DNA of 64,000 bases, from positions 14,485,760 through 14,549,759 of the forward strand of contig CM042543.1 in assembly GCA_023630585.1 (NCBI GenBank). Direction: 5' to 3'. The translations under genes and the position numbers were made by a program. This document shows, in pieces, positions 1 through 11,696 of the stretch. The notes under the pieces were generated by a model. That model saw only the letters and a list, made by a program, of their open reading frames with translations, did not search any database and was not told where the DNA came from. Each line of letters begins with the position of its first letter. The stretch's first letter is position 1. Origin of the DNA: Cranoglanis bouderius (lineage: Eukaryota > Chordata > Actinopteri > Siluriformes > Cranoglanididae).

Positions 1-688
1 CCATTGTTATTCAGTGTTCTGCTGATGGTAAACTCATGAACATTAACATTAGTGTGGGAGAGGTCTTTATTTGCTTAGAAGTTACCCTGGGTTTCTTTGT
101 GACCTCACAGACCATTATACGTCTTACTCTTTGTTGGTCAGTCACTCCTGGGGAGGATAACAATGAGCTTGAATTTCCTCCATTTGTATAGAATCTGTCT
201 GACTGTGTATTGGTGGAGTCCAAACTCTTTAGAGATGGTTTTGTAACCTTTTCCAGCCTGATGAGCATCAACAACTCTTTTTCTGAGGTCCTCAGAAATC
301 TCCTTTGTTTGTGCCATGATACACTTCCACAAACATGTGTTGTGAAGATCAGACTTTGATAGATCCCTGTTCTTAAAAAAAAAAAAAAAAAAAAAAAAAC
401 CAAGGCGCTCACTCACACCTGACTGTCATCCCATTGATTGAAAACACCTGACTCTAATTTCACCTTCAAATTAACTGCTAATCCTAGAGGTTCACATACT
501 TTTGCCACTCACGGATATGTAATATTGGATCATTTTCCTTAATAAATAAATGACCAAGTATAATATTTTTGTCTCATTTGTTTGTCTACTTTTAGGACTT
601 GTGTGAAAATCTGATGATGTTCATCTGCATATTTATGCAGATATATAGAAAATTCTAAAGGGTTCACAAACTTTCAAGCACCACTGTA
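1..688 (-). mobile_element. Tc1/mariner element, right part, decayed
   Basis: The minus strand around 416-138 encodes a Tc1-type transposase N-terminus: MAQTKEISEDLRKRVVD followed by a helix-turn-helix stretch with KGYKTISKEFG. A 29-base A run at about 373-401 interrupts the upstream part. The right inverted repeat ends near 687-688 in a TA dinucleotide, the usual Tc1 target. The left end lies outside the window. No intact transposase is present, so this is a dead copy. Confidence 0.8.
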
Positions 689-1179
689 CCTGTGTTTGGT
701 ATTTCTTGATTTTAACATTTGAATTATGCAAGGGAATTTTTAAGCTGCATCACACTGTGATGAGGGTTAAAAGTGACAGAAAATACATTTTCAAAAGTGT
801 CCCACTTTAACAATATTCACCATACATTAGGCTGTATGACTTTCCAAATTATATTGGATGAGAGTCGGGCAAACTGCTTTGACCTAAAATTCATTACAGT
901 TAAGTACAATTAATTACAATAAATCTTATATTAATAACACACGAGTTCACAGCCCTTGTCCTGGAGTGCCTCCTGAAATAGAAAGATCTGTTATTCACAC
1001 CGTTTTCATGAACCAAAAAACAAACGTTCACAGAACGTTATTAGAATCGATCTTTGTCGGCTGGCCGTTTGTGTTTTCCCTGCTCCTAACCCACCTGATC
1101 CAAATACTCACCCAATTAACAGTGGGTGTGAGCAGGAAATACACTCGGATGTGTCCAGGGCACGGGAACCTGTGCTTTA

Positions 1180-1366
1180 ACAAATAATTTCCGCATGGTG
1201 TCGTTAAAAAAGAGGCGGGTTTGTCGGAATACGGGTGGAGGAAATAGCGCTCGCTGCTGTGTTGAGTATTCGCAGAGCTTCCCTCAGCAGAAGTTCAGTT
1301 CAGACTGACTGCAGTGTTAACACAGAGCTGAGCACTGTTAACACTGATAAATACACGACAGTACAG
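1180..1366 (+). promoter_or_regulatory. slc18b1: Probable slc18b1 promoter and non-coding exon 1
   Basis: This stretch is richer in GC and CpG than its surroundings. It ends in a good splice donor (ACAG|GTATGT, exon end 1366) some 200 bases before the first coding exon. The only long reading frame from an ATG in it (about 1195) meets a stop before the donor, so the exon is read as 5' UTR. The transcription start itself cannot be seen. Confidence 0.45.
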
Positions 1367-1571
1367 GTATGTAAACAACAATAAAAAATATTGTGCTTAA
1401 CTTATACACTAATCTTCCGTTGCTTTCTTTAATTTAAGAGCAAATTAAGCGAAGATAATAATAATAATAATGATAATAATAATGATAGAGTCTCGACTTG
1501 TTTCTATTTTCTTCCTACATTATATCTTAACTTCGCTTTTCCACATTTTATTTTATTCCATGTTGTCAGAC

Positions 1572-4500
1572 ATGTATCTCTCAAAGATGAGTCGACAACA
1601 GCTATTGACTTTAATTGCGATGGCATCCATAAACTTCAGCTCAATGATCTGCTATTCAATATTAGGACCATTTTTTCCACCTGAGGTAAGAACTCTAAAT
1701 TTACTTTGTATAATGTAAAATCAATACAGTGAAATTCAGTGAATATCTGTGTAAACCGAAGATTATAGACTTTGCTATTGTGAAATGATTTTAATATGAA
1801 CTGCTTTTGTTGTAGGCAGAACGAAAAGGAGTAAGCCAAGCAATAATTGGGTTAATATTTGGATGCTATGCCTTCTTCACTTTGGTTGGATCATTGATCT
1901 TGGGGAAATATGTAAGTTGTTCCTCATTTTCAATTTTACACTTTATTGCACTGAAAGTTTTGTATAATTAGACACTTTTACTATGTATACTTACCATACG
2001 CTCTCAGGGGGAAAAGGGGGTATTAAACTTTACCTTTCTCTGTTGCTGGGGTGGAACCATCAAGTCTACATCTTTTGTACCTTTTAATTAAGTATCTTTT
2101 ACCTAAAATGGTGCATCACATGTACCTTTTAAAGCTTTACTATAAAAACTAGTACATACCTTTTTTTTAAATTCATGTTCATGAAATAATTTTTAAGGTA
2201 CACTGTATTCACATTTCCAGGAGTAAGATGCATTAAAGGTACATAAGCTGTACCCTTGATGGTACCACCCCAGCAACAAGGAAAGGTACAATTTTTTCCG
2301 AGTGTCCAGGTGCCCTTTGTAGGTGTTCAATTGCTGACTGTAGTCCATCTGTTGCTATGCACATTTTGTCAGCCCCTCTTTACTGCAACACATAATGGAA
2401 AGGGACCACCACAGGACCAGCGCTTAGCAAATGTATTTGGGTGTTGGACTATTCTCATCATGGTAATGACCATGGACATGCATATTGAGCTGGAAGGAGT
2501 TGATCTAGCTTATCAGGTGTAGCAGTGTTTCTGTGGTTTTTAAACACCTGAAGTGTCCACGTTTATGGTGCAACTTGTTGGTCATAAATTCATATTTTTC
2601 CGTGCAGACTTTATATTATCATTATCTACTCCTCCATCACAATAACAAGGCTGTTGTTGGCTGGTTATTTTTGTTTTAATGAACTGTTTCTCAGCCCAGC
2701 ATTGACTCCATGGTGTTTAAAAATCTGTGCAGTGCTGCTCTACCCAAAACACTCGTGCCAGCAGCACACACAATGTCATGCCTATACATCGTCAGACCTA
2801 AATAATATCTGGCCATCAGTGGTCCCTTTAAGCCGATGGGCAGGCCAGACAGGACTGACAAATTATGCATACCACCAGATGGGAAACTATATGTAACTGG
2901 ATACCTACAAAGTGCACCTAGAGTATAAAATAGATGCACATTGTAGGTATAAAACATTTTATTATATTTATACAGTTGCAATCAAAATTATTGAACCCCC
3001 ATTGCAAATCAGGTTTATTGTCAAAATTTACAGACTGTTTGCAATGAACAAATCCAACAAAAGCAATTGAAATAGTTCAACACAATGAAAATGCAACTTA
3101 TGACTTTTCCAGTTTCAAAATTATTCAATCCCTTCATGGCAAGCATCTTTAATACTTAGTAGAGCACCCATTTGCTGTTATGACCTGTTGCAAACGAGAT
3201 GCAAAGATAGACACCAGCTTCTGGCAGCGTTACTGAGGAATCTTAGGCCATTCCTCATGAGCAATGGCCTCCAGTTCAGTAATATTTTTGGGTTTGTGTG
3301 CTGCAACCGCCTTCTTCAAATCAAAAAGTCAGGTGACCGTGATGGCCCTGTAGAATTTCCAGGACTTCTTCTGCAACCAAGCCTTGGTGGAATTTGAGGT
3401 ATGCTTGGGACTATTATCCTGTTGGAAGGTCCAATGACGCCCAAACTTCAGCTTCCTCACAGACGGCATGACGTTTTCTCCTAGGATTTCCTGATACTTC
3501 AATGAATCCATCTTGCCTACCACACGCTGCAGGTTTCCAGTGCCATAGGATGCAAAGCATCACCGAGCCACCACCATGCTTGACTGTGGACTGAATGTTC
3601 TTTTTTTCATTCTTCTTTCTCCAGACATACCGTTGATCCATCATGCCAAAAAGTTCCAGTTTTGTTTCATCACTCCACAGAACAGAATCCCAAAACTTCT
3701 TTGGCTTATTTATATGATTTTGAACCGAATTTTCTTGTGCTTTTAGGTCAGTAGTGGTGTATGTCTTGGAGTTCTGGCATGGAAACCTTCTGCGTTTAGT
3801 ACGTGCCGTACTGTGCTCACTGAAACCTCAGTGCCTGTTGCCACCAAGTCTTGCTGCAGGTCTTTTGCAGTCACTCGAGGGTTTTTCACAACCTGCCTTC
3901 TCAGAAATCTGGTTGCAGCAGTTGATAGCTTCCTTTTTCTGCCCAGTCCAGGTATTTCATGTATTTTCTGCCCCTAGCCAGTTCAGGTATTTCATGTGTT
4001 CCAGCTCAAGCACACCTGGTGCAACTAATGGAGCCCTTGATTAGTTGTATCAAGTGTGCTTGAGACAACACCCGTTTTGCATATTTGTGCTGTTGTGAGG
4101 GATTCTATTCAGGGGGTTGAATAATTTTGAGACTGGAGAAGTCATTATAAGTTGCATTTTCAGTTGAATTTGGGGAAACCACTTGAAGCATTCATTTTGT
4201 TGAACTATTTCAATTGCTTTTGTTTGATTTGTTCATTGCAAACAGATGAAAGTCTGTAAATTTTGACAATAAACCTGATTTGCAATGGGGGTTGAATATT
4301 TTTGATTACAACTGTACATGTGTAAGAAACATTTTATAGAATGAGCACACTCATTTTGCTAAATATCATGATTTTTAATTTTTCTGTTTATTTTCATTAT
4401 GCTATTTACACAAAAAATTGGAATTTTATAGGCATTACATTATTATATTGGTTCCAATACAGTCAATGTTGACATACATTTAATCGGGTACCTATTTACA

Positions 4501-7500
4501 TTTAGCAGATAAGTGACTTTTAATGCAGCACAATAACATGATGCAACAGTCCTACAGTTTTTTTGCAATGGGGGTTGAATAATTTTGATTGCAACTGTAT
4601 TTAAATATAATAAAATTTTATACCTTTATAGGAATAAAAAATAAAACACAGCAGCCAGTGGGTGTAGCTACATTATGGGTGTGCATAGCAAACTGACAAC
4701 TGAGGCTATGTGTGTATAAGGCTTGTATATTGCATGTGAACAGTTTTGAAAAGTTAAATTTGTAGTTACTACCTACTATTTGTAGGTACATTTGGTGAAT
4801 AACGAGATTCTGATTTAAGATGCAGATGGTTTACAGCCATGCTTTTTGTTTGCACTACAGATTGTCCAAATTGGGGCTAAATGTATGATTATTGCAGGAC
4901 TGTTAATTTCAGGCTTAAGTACTATAGTCTTTGGGTGAGTATTGGATTCTTCTCATTAGACTGTTTGCCAATCTTGTGAAAGTTTTCTCTACTTTGATTA
5001 TTATGTAACATCACATTTACTATTTATAACATTTCTGTAAAAATAATTTTTAGACATGTAAACAAATGTAAGATATACTGTACTATATGACCAAAAGTAT
5101 CTGGACACTTGACCATCACACCCATATGTGGCTGTTCCCCAAACTGTTGCCTCAAAGTTGGAATCACACAATTGTAGACGATGTCTTTGTATGCTGTAGT
5201 AATACAATTTCCCTTCACTGGAACTATGAGGCCCAAACATGTACCAGCATGACTATGCCCCTGTGCACAAAGTGAGGTCCATGAAGACATGGTTTGCCAA
5301 GGTTGGTGTGGAAGAACTCGAGTGTCCTGCACAGAGCCCTGACCTCAACCCAATTGAACACCTTTGGGATGAAATGGAACACCAACTGTGCCCCTGGGCT
5401 TCTTGCCCAACATCAATGCCTGACCTCACTAATTCTCTTGTGGCTGCATGAACAAATCCCCACAGCCACGTTCCAAAATCTTGTGGAAAGCTTTCCCAGA
5501 AGAGTGGAGGTTATTATAATAGTAAAGGGGGACTACATTTGGAATAGGATGTTCAACAAGCACATATGGGTGTGATGGTCAGGTGTCCACAAACTTTCAG
5601 ACATAGTGTATTACATATGACATTACCATGACTGATATCATTAGAAATCTTTGTTTTTGTCTTTTTTCTAACAAATGCACAGATTTCTAGACAGAGCTCC
5701 TGATGGAACAGTCTTCATAGTCCTCTGTTTTGTCATAAGGTCTGTAAATGCAGTGGGATTTGCTGGTGCTGTAACATCCTCTTTTGCTGTGTCAGCAAAA
5801 GTGTTTCCCGACAATATAGCAACAATTCTGGTGAGTTTTAGTCAACATGTTTTTTCCAAAACACCCATGGTATTTAGAAGATAACTGTGCCCTGTCTTGC
5901 ATAGACAATAGTGCCATTTAAGCTGAAGTTACCCAATTGTATTATTGAACATGCGAAGCATCCCATAGAAAAGACTTAACTAAGATTCTCATGAGATCAA
6001 ACCATGAGAGGTTAAAGATTTTTGTATTTTGATTAATAATCATTTCCAAACAATTTTTTTTTCACAGGGCTTTATTGAGATATTTACAGGAATGGGCCTC
6101 ATACTTGGACCACCTTTGGGTGGATGGATGTATCAGGCATTTGGATATGAAATTCCATTCATTGCTTTGGGAAGTGTTCTGTTTTTGACCGTTCCCTTAA
6201 TCATGTGGATTTTACCGAACTTTGGTTGGTATAACTTTTTATATACATTATATTATATATTTATGTATTTTCACATGAGCTATGACGCTTGCATGTGAAC
6301 ATGGAAAAAAAAAAATCATAATGATCCTCATCTGTGTCTTATATCTAATGGGCAGAAATACACTCACCGGCCACTTTAATAAGAACACGTGAACACTGAT
6401 TATCAGATCATCCAATCTTGTGGGAGTGGGGTGATAATTGTGACCATTAACTGAAGCTCTGGACCAGTATCTGCATGAATTTATGTATTGTGGTGCTGCC
6501 ACTGATTAGATAATTAAATGACTATACAGATGCACAGGTGTTCCTAATACAGTGCCTGGTGAGTGTAACTGTGTCTTACATTTCTCACACACAGATGCGG
6601 TTGCCTCACAGGGCTCCTTCTTCAAGCTGTGCTCACGAGTAAAGATGATGCTCATTTGCTTTGTGGTGTTCACACTGAGCTCAGGAATCGGTTTTTTGGA
6701 TGCAACCCTATCAATATTTGCCATGGAAGCGGTAATTTCATACAAAAAGCTTCTTCAGTCACAATGAAATCACATACAGCCTCATTCTGTGGTAAAACAC
6801 CTACTGTAACTGTTAAAATACTATTATTTTCTATGAGCAGTTTGGCCTGAGTCCTGAATCTGTGGGGCTGCTCATGGTTGCAGTGTCATTACCCTACGGT
6901 GCTGCATCTCCCATCCTTGGGATAATGAGCGATAAGTATCCAGTAAATCAGTTTTCTCTTTTAAAGAGGTTCATTTTGGTCACTGCTTAAAGTTCTGTGC
7001 TAATGACAGAAGGATGTGAAGTTAAATCCCAGAGCTACTGTTGGGTTCCTGAGCAAATCCCTTCTCTTACCATTTTTATTATACTTTTTATTTTGTTGTT
7101 GTTTTTGGGTTTTTTTTGTGCAGTTTATCAGAAGGTGGATGATGGCGCTAGGAGGAATAGCAACAGCAGTTGGCTTTTATTTACTCGGCCCTGTTCCCGT
7201 CTTTCATATTGAGAGGTAGGCTTATGAAACATAGAGTAATTAGTAGATTAAGATAACTAGTAATTAGTTCATCTCTAATGAAGACTAAATTATTGACTTA
7301 ATGAGATTTTTATTTTATAGTGATCTTTGGCTTACTGTTGTCATGCTGGTGGTCATCGGGTTTTCTCTATGTATGACCTGCATTCCCACCTTCACCGAGA
7401 TGCTCATCTGTGCACAGTAAGATAAACGATTAAAAAAACAGATTATTTACATTATTTGTTTACTTAATTGTGTATTTACTTATTTGGTTTGTTGAACAAT

Positions 7501-9056
7501 TTTATTCAAAGTGAGTACATTCTTAATGGGTTTTATTTTTTTGGAAAAAGCTTCACACATTTTGACAATTAATTATTAGGTTCTCCTCAGTACTATTTTT
7601 GTCGTAACTTGCCAAGTGTAGTCTTGAAGCATTCTGATCATATCATTACGTTTCTAATAGTGGTCCATCACGCACACCAGTACACTCTTAGAACAAATGG
7701 TTCTTTAATGGCTTGTTGGATAATTAAGGATTCTTCCTAAAAAGATTCTACTTGGATCCCTTTCTGGTAAGATTATAGGGTTCTACATAGAACTTCTTAA
7801 GGGCCCCCCAAAGAAACAATCGAAGAAACCTTAAGGGTTGCACTCAAGTGTGTGTGTGTGTGTGTGTGTACTTTTCAAGGGAATTTTGTGCATCACAATG
7901 TACTGTAAATGAGGTGTCCCTTGTGTGCAGACATACTACACTACCAATAAACCAAGTCTAATACAGTGTGTGTAATATCGGATTTACTTGTAATGCTTGT
8001 TATTTAACCATTTATTTTAACACAATTATTATTTGAAAGAAGAGACAAAATAGTTGTTTTTTTTTTTTGTTTGTTTTTTTTTATTGCAGTGAAAATGGAT
8101 TTGAGGACGGCTTAAGCACATTGGGTTTGGTATCAGGACTGTTTTCAGCTGTGTGGTCTGCAGGGTACGTATTAACCAAGCTTGGCTTTTTAACATTTAA
8201 GATTAATCACCATTTATTTTTAAAGCTGTGATGCTCTTCATTTTGTGGAAGGATGTTCTTTGGACCCACTATTGGTGGATTTATCACACAGAAACTGAAT
8301 TTTGAATGGGGTGCAGGTTTTCAAGGAGGGATCACCTTTATTGCTGTATGTATAAAGATTACACATATAGCTACAGCAGAAAGTGTGTAAAGCATTACCT
8401 ATGATGATTAATATTTGTTTCTCCTCATTTTGTCTAGGCATTCCTGCTAATATTATTTTTGACCAAAGAAGAAATACAAAAGACAAGGTAATTTCCTATG
8501 TTTTCTTTATAGGATTATCCTGACTTATGTATTATCCCAGACACAATATGTTTGGCTCTGATACTGTTTGTATTTGATTTAAGATTTAAGAAAATCAATG
8601 GGGCTGAATGCACATTGTATGCAGGAGAAAAATCCCCTCTTCTCTGCTCATCTTCAGAAACGTCTGTTTGATGTGTACTCCAATTTCTGACCAAACTGAA
8701 GGTATGTGTGGTGCATTGGTGCATCACCATGTGGAAAAAAGTATTGCCAAGACAAAGAAACTGCACTCTTACTAATGGTTGTGTTAAGAAAACACAGAAA
8801 ATGTCTGCTTTAGAATTTAACTTGGGAATAGTCCCCAAATTTGTAATGGACAATCAGGTGCTATTAATTAGTAAAACAGGTTTATTGTATTTGAAACTTA
8901 TCAGGACCCCACAACCTATAGCTATAGCTTTATCTGTCCACTACAGTGAGATAAGTAGCACAGACTATGCATATCAAAACACAAATTGTATGTTTTTTAC
9001 AGTGTATGATTAATGATGATCTATCTCTCTACAGAGAGAGACTAGACTGTAAATAA
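1572..9056 (+). CDS. slc18b1: SLC18B1, MFS vesicular polyamine/amine transporter (spliced)
   Basis: The product is a 12-TM major facilitator protein of the SLC18 family. Human SLC18B1 is a proton-coupled vesicular polyamine transporter. Exons read: 1572-1685, 1816-1911, 4861-4934, 5683-5830, 6068-6224, 6595-6731, 6841-6942, 7124-7215, 7321-7416, 8090-8164, 8252-8345, 8438-8487, then a terminal exon. All have AG/GT borders and compatible phases. Recognisable pieces are MCYSILGPFFPPE, GLILGPPLGGWMYQAFGYE, LLGPVPVFHIE and HENGFEDGLSTLGLVSGLFS. The start is the ATG at 1572 or the in-frame one at 1587; the N-terminus is shorter than the human one. The end is uncertain: either a tiny exon 9035-9056, giving about 418 aa, or an extra exon 8625-8701 (starting RRK as in mammals) spliced into 9035 in another frame. 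The gene converges on ahi1. Identity is confident, the terminus is not. Confidence 0.9.
1996..2307. mobile_element. MITE with about 50-bp imperfect inverted repeats
   Basis: The left part, around TGTTGCTGGGGTGGAACCAT (from 2041), is repeated inverted near 2258-2285 as ATGGTACCACCCCAGCAACA. The outer ends also pair (ACGCTCTCAG versus the complement of CCGAGTGT). It has no coding capacity. Related ends occur at 28551-28640 and 29364-29560. It lies in the slc18b1 intron after exon 3. Confidence 0.6.
2440..2960. repeat. Old interspersed repeat fragment
   Basis: It shares blocks with 34800-35460, for example the CAGCAGCACACACAAT region, ATATCTGG(C/T)CA(T/G)CAGTG and ACCTACAAAGTGCAC. It is non-coding and heavily diverged, and its family is not identified. 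The Tc1 fold-back structure follows directly on its right. Confidence 0.5.
2971..4316 (-). mobile_element. Tc1-like transposon copy A, dead
   Basis: Inverted ends read TACAGTTGCAATCAAAATTA at 2971 and its near-complement up to 4316, both on TA. The minus strand carries Tc1 transposase pieces such as FGRHWTFQQDNSPKHTSNS, part of the DDE catalytic domain, and a VKHGGGSVM motif near 3570-3590. Frames are broken by stops and shifts, so it cannot make transposase. It is 1.35 kb long and lies within slc18b1. Confidence 0.9.
4317..4632. repeat. Flank shared with Tc1 copy B, then a third Tc1 end
   Basis: Bases 4317-4558 match 10085-10346 in inverted orientation, so this flank was duplicated together with the Tc1. 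At about 4565-4600 a further Tc1 terminal repeat of the same family appears. Bases 4603-4632 are then the inverted complement of the 2945-2970 flank left of the element. The stretch has no coding potential. Confidence 0.7.
5081..5610 (+). mobile_element. Tc1-derived deletion element (about 530 bp)
   Basis: The ends TACTATATGACCAAAAGTAT (5081) and the complementary right end at 5610 form imperfect inverted repeats on TA. The interior keeps only the transposase C-terminal part on the plus strand, including CPAQSPDLNPIEHLWDE with the final catalytic Glu region. It sits in the intron between slc18b1 exons 4 and 5. The element at 24625-25149 belongs to the same family. Confidence 0.8.
6359..6567. 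mobile_element. 209-bp MITE with about 29-bp TIRs on TA
   Basis: The left end TACACTCACCGGCCACTTTA and the reverse complement of the right end (TACACTCACCAGGCACTGTA) are near-identical, and both start at TA. There is no coding capacity. The element ends 27 bases before the acceptor of the slc18b1 exon at 6595. Confidence 0.8.
7681..7848. mobile_element. Small MITE-like repeat
   Basis: It starts with TACACTCTTAGAACAAATGG and contains GGTTCT-type motifs mirrored in its right half (AGAACTTCTTAAGG, CCTTAAGGGTTGCACTCAAG). It is non-coding, and a (GT)n tract follows at 7849-7869. The boundaries are approximate. Confidence 0.5.
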
Positions 9057-10084
9057 TACTACGTATGAAATGTTTGTATATACTTTTACTAACTCATATT
9101 TAAATTAATTACATAATGATATTCTTTACATCTTATTTATGATTTACTCAATTTGATATATAACTGTGTTATTTAGGCAACAAACCCTATATACGAAAGT
9201 GTCTTGCATATCCACCATTGGCACTGAAATCAATGGTATTAAAGTAATAGGCAGGTGGTGTGCCCTTTGCTACAGTAACAGTCTCATTCTTCTGGGAATG
9301 ATTCCACCTGATGATGGAACTTGATGGAGCTGTAGGGATTTGATTACTTTAAGCCATGAGAGCATTAGTGAGGTCAGACATGTGTTGGGTTATTAGGTGT
9401 CCAATAAGAGAAAGAGGTTTTTGTTGAGATTAAGATAAATATGATGGAATGTGATTGAGCTGAGGGAATTTCATTCTTTTCAACCTTGAGGGCATTAGTG
9501 AAGTTGGAAACATGTAAGGCCAATTAGGCCTGGCTTACAAAATTATGTTTGCAACAAACAATTTCTTTTAGAACTCTGATTTATTATTAACCTGAAAGAG
9601 GGGTAGTTTTTTTTTTTTTTCATATGCTAGCACAAAAAGCACAAGATGCCCTCAAATTTTCATGTATACTATAGTGTTAAGTTTTGAAATTACTAGGGTG
9701 CTTGCCCTTTTTTTCAGACAATTAGTCCTCCTTTACCAAAATTTGGCATTATGCATTAAGGCACATAGTTTCTCCAAGGATCACCAGACTTCTTGTCACA
9801 TGTATCCACTGCTCCAGAGCTGAATGGTGGTGAGCAAGCTTAGACTGCTGGCATCAGCTTAGGATTGTGTGTGGCTGCTTGGCCAAGGAAAGCCATATTG
9901 CTTATCACCTGATGAATAGAGCTGAGGCAGTGTGAAACTCAGTCGTGATTGCTTCAGACAGTTTTTGACACTCTTTGGTGGTGGTGTTATGTGAGTTTCT
10001 GTGGCCTGCTGCTTCACTTCTGAGCTTTTCATATTGGAAATGAGGGAGACATTATGGAGTAGAAACATCTAAGTGAAAAGACAG
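9057..10084. repeat. Intergenic, decayed Tc1-derived repeats
   Basis: This lies between the convergent slc18b1 and ahi1 genes. At 9190-9560 there are two diverged copies of a segment containing GGCATTAGTGA(G/A)GT, similar to the deletion element at 24625-25149 and so probably a remnant of that family. No exon or RNA gene is recognised. A clear polyadenylation signal for slc18b1 was not found. Confidence 0.45.
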
Positions 10085-11696
10085 AAACTGTAGGACTGTT
10101 GCAAAGGTGGCATCATGTTGTTTTGCTGCATTAAGTCACTGATCTGCTAAATGTAAAGAGGTACCCAGTTAAATGTAGGTCAACATTGACTGTATTGGAA
10201 CCAGTATAATGATGGTAATGTAATGCCTATAAAATTCCATTTTTTTGTGTAAATAGCATAATTAAAATGACAAGCAGAAAAAAATTAAAAATCATGATAT
10301 TTAGCAAGATGAGTGTGCTCATTCTATGATTTCTTTCTTACACATGTACAGTTGCAATCAAAATTATTCAACCCCCATTGCAAATCATGTTTGTCAATTT
10401 ACAGATTTTCAGCTGTTTGCAATGAACAAATCAAACAAAGGCAATTGAAATAGTTCAACAAAATGAATGCTTCAAGTGGTTTCCCCAAATTCAACTGAAA
10501 ATGCAACTTATAATGACTTCTCCAGTCTCAAAATTATTCAACCCCCTGAATAGAATCCCTCACAACAGCACAAATATGCAAAACAGGTGTTGTCTCAAGC
10601 ACACTTGATACAACTAATCAAGGGCTTCATTAGTTGCACCAGGTGTGCTTGAGCTGGAACACATGAAATACCTGAACTGGCTAGGGGCAGAAAATACATG
10701 AAATACCTGGACTGGGCAGAAAAAGGAAACTATCAACGGCTGCAACCAGAAGGCAGGCTGTGAAAAACCCTCGAGTGACTGCAAAAGACCTGCAGCAAGA
10801 CTTGGTGGCAACAGGCACTGAGGTTTCAGTGAGCACAGTATGGCGCGTACTAAACGCAGAAGGTTTCCATGCCAGAACTCCAAGATGTACACCACTACTG
10901 ACCTAAAAGCACAAGAAAAGTCGGCTCAAAATCACATAAATAAGCCACAGAAGATTTCGGATTCTGTTCTGTGGAGTGATGAAACTGAAAAACTGGAACT
11001 TTTTGGCACGATGGATCAGCGGTATGAAAAAACACTCTGTCCACAGTCAAGCATGGTGGTGGATTGGTGATGCTCTGGGGCTGCTTTGCATTCTCTGGCA
11101 CTGGAAACCTACAGCATGTGGAAGGCAAGATTGTTTAATTGAAGCATCAGTAAATCCTAGGAGAAAACGTCATGCCGTGAGGAAGCTGAAGCTTGGGTGT
11201 CATTGGACCTTCCAACAGGACAATGATCCCAAGCGTACCTCAAATTCCACCAAGGCTTGGTTGTAGAAGTAGTCCTGGAAGATTCTACTTGACTTGAACC
11301 CCATAGAAAATCATATCAATGGGATATGAAGAAGGTGGTTGCAGCACGCAAACCCAAGATTATTACTGAACTGGAGGCCATTGCTCATGAGGAATGTGCG
11401 AAGATTCCTCAGGAACACTGCCAGAAGCTGGTGTCTGGCTATGCATCTCATTTGCAGCAGGTCATAACAGCAAAATGGTGCTCTAAGTACTAAAGATGCT
11501 TTCCATGAAGGGGTTGAATAATTTTGAAACTGGAGAAGTCATTGTAAGTTGCATTTTCAGTTGAATTTGGGGAAACTACTTGAAGCATTCGTTGTGTTGA
11601 ACTATTTCAATTGCTTTTGTTTTATTTTTTTCATTGCAAACAACTGAAAGTCTGTAAATTTAGACAATAAATTGAATAAATTTGATTGCAACTGTA
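10085..11696 (+). mobile_element. Tc1-like transposon copy B with shared flank, dead
   Basis: The Tc1 proper runs from TA at 10347 to TA at 11696 and is the same family as 2971-4316, in opposite orientation. The plus strand encodes broken transposase segments (SVLWSDETEKLELFGTMDQR, CHWTFQQDNDPKRTSNSTK). The preceding 10085-10346 is not Tc1 but matches 4317-4558 inverted. There are several stops and frameshifts. Confidence 0.88.

Noticed and set aside
10614..10895. Open frame nearly identical to the one at 3754-4044
   Set aside because: The similarity reflects the two copies of the same Tc1 element read on the non-coding strand, not a gene family.
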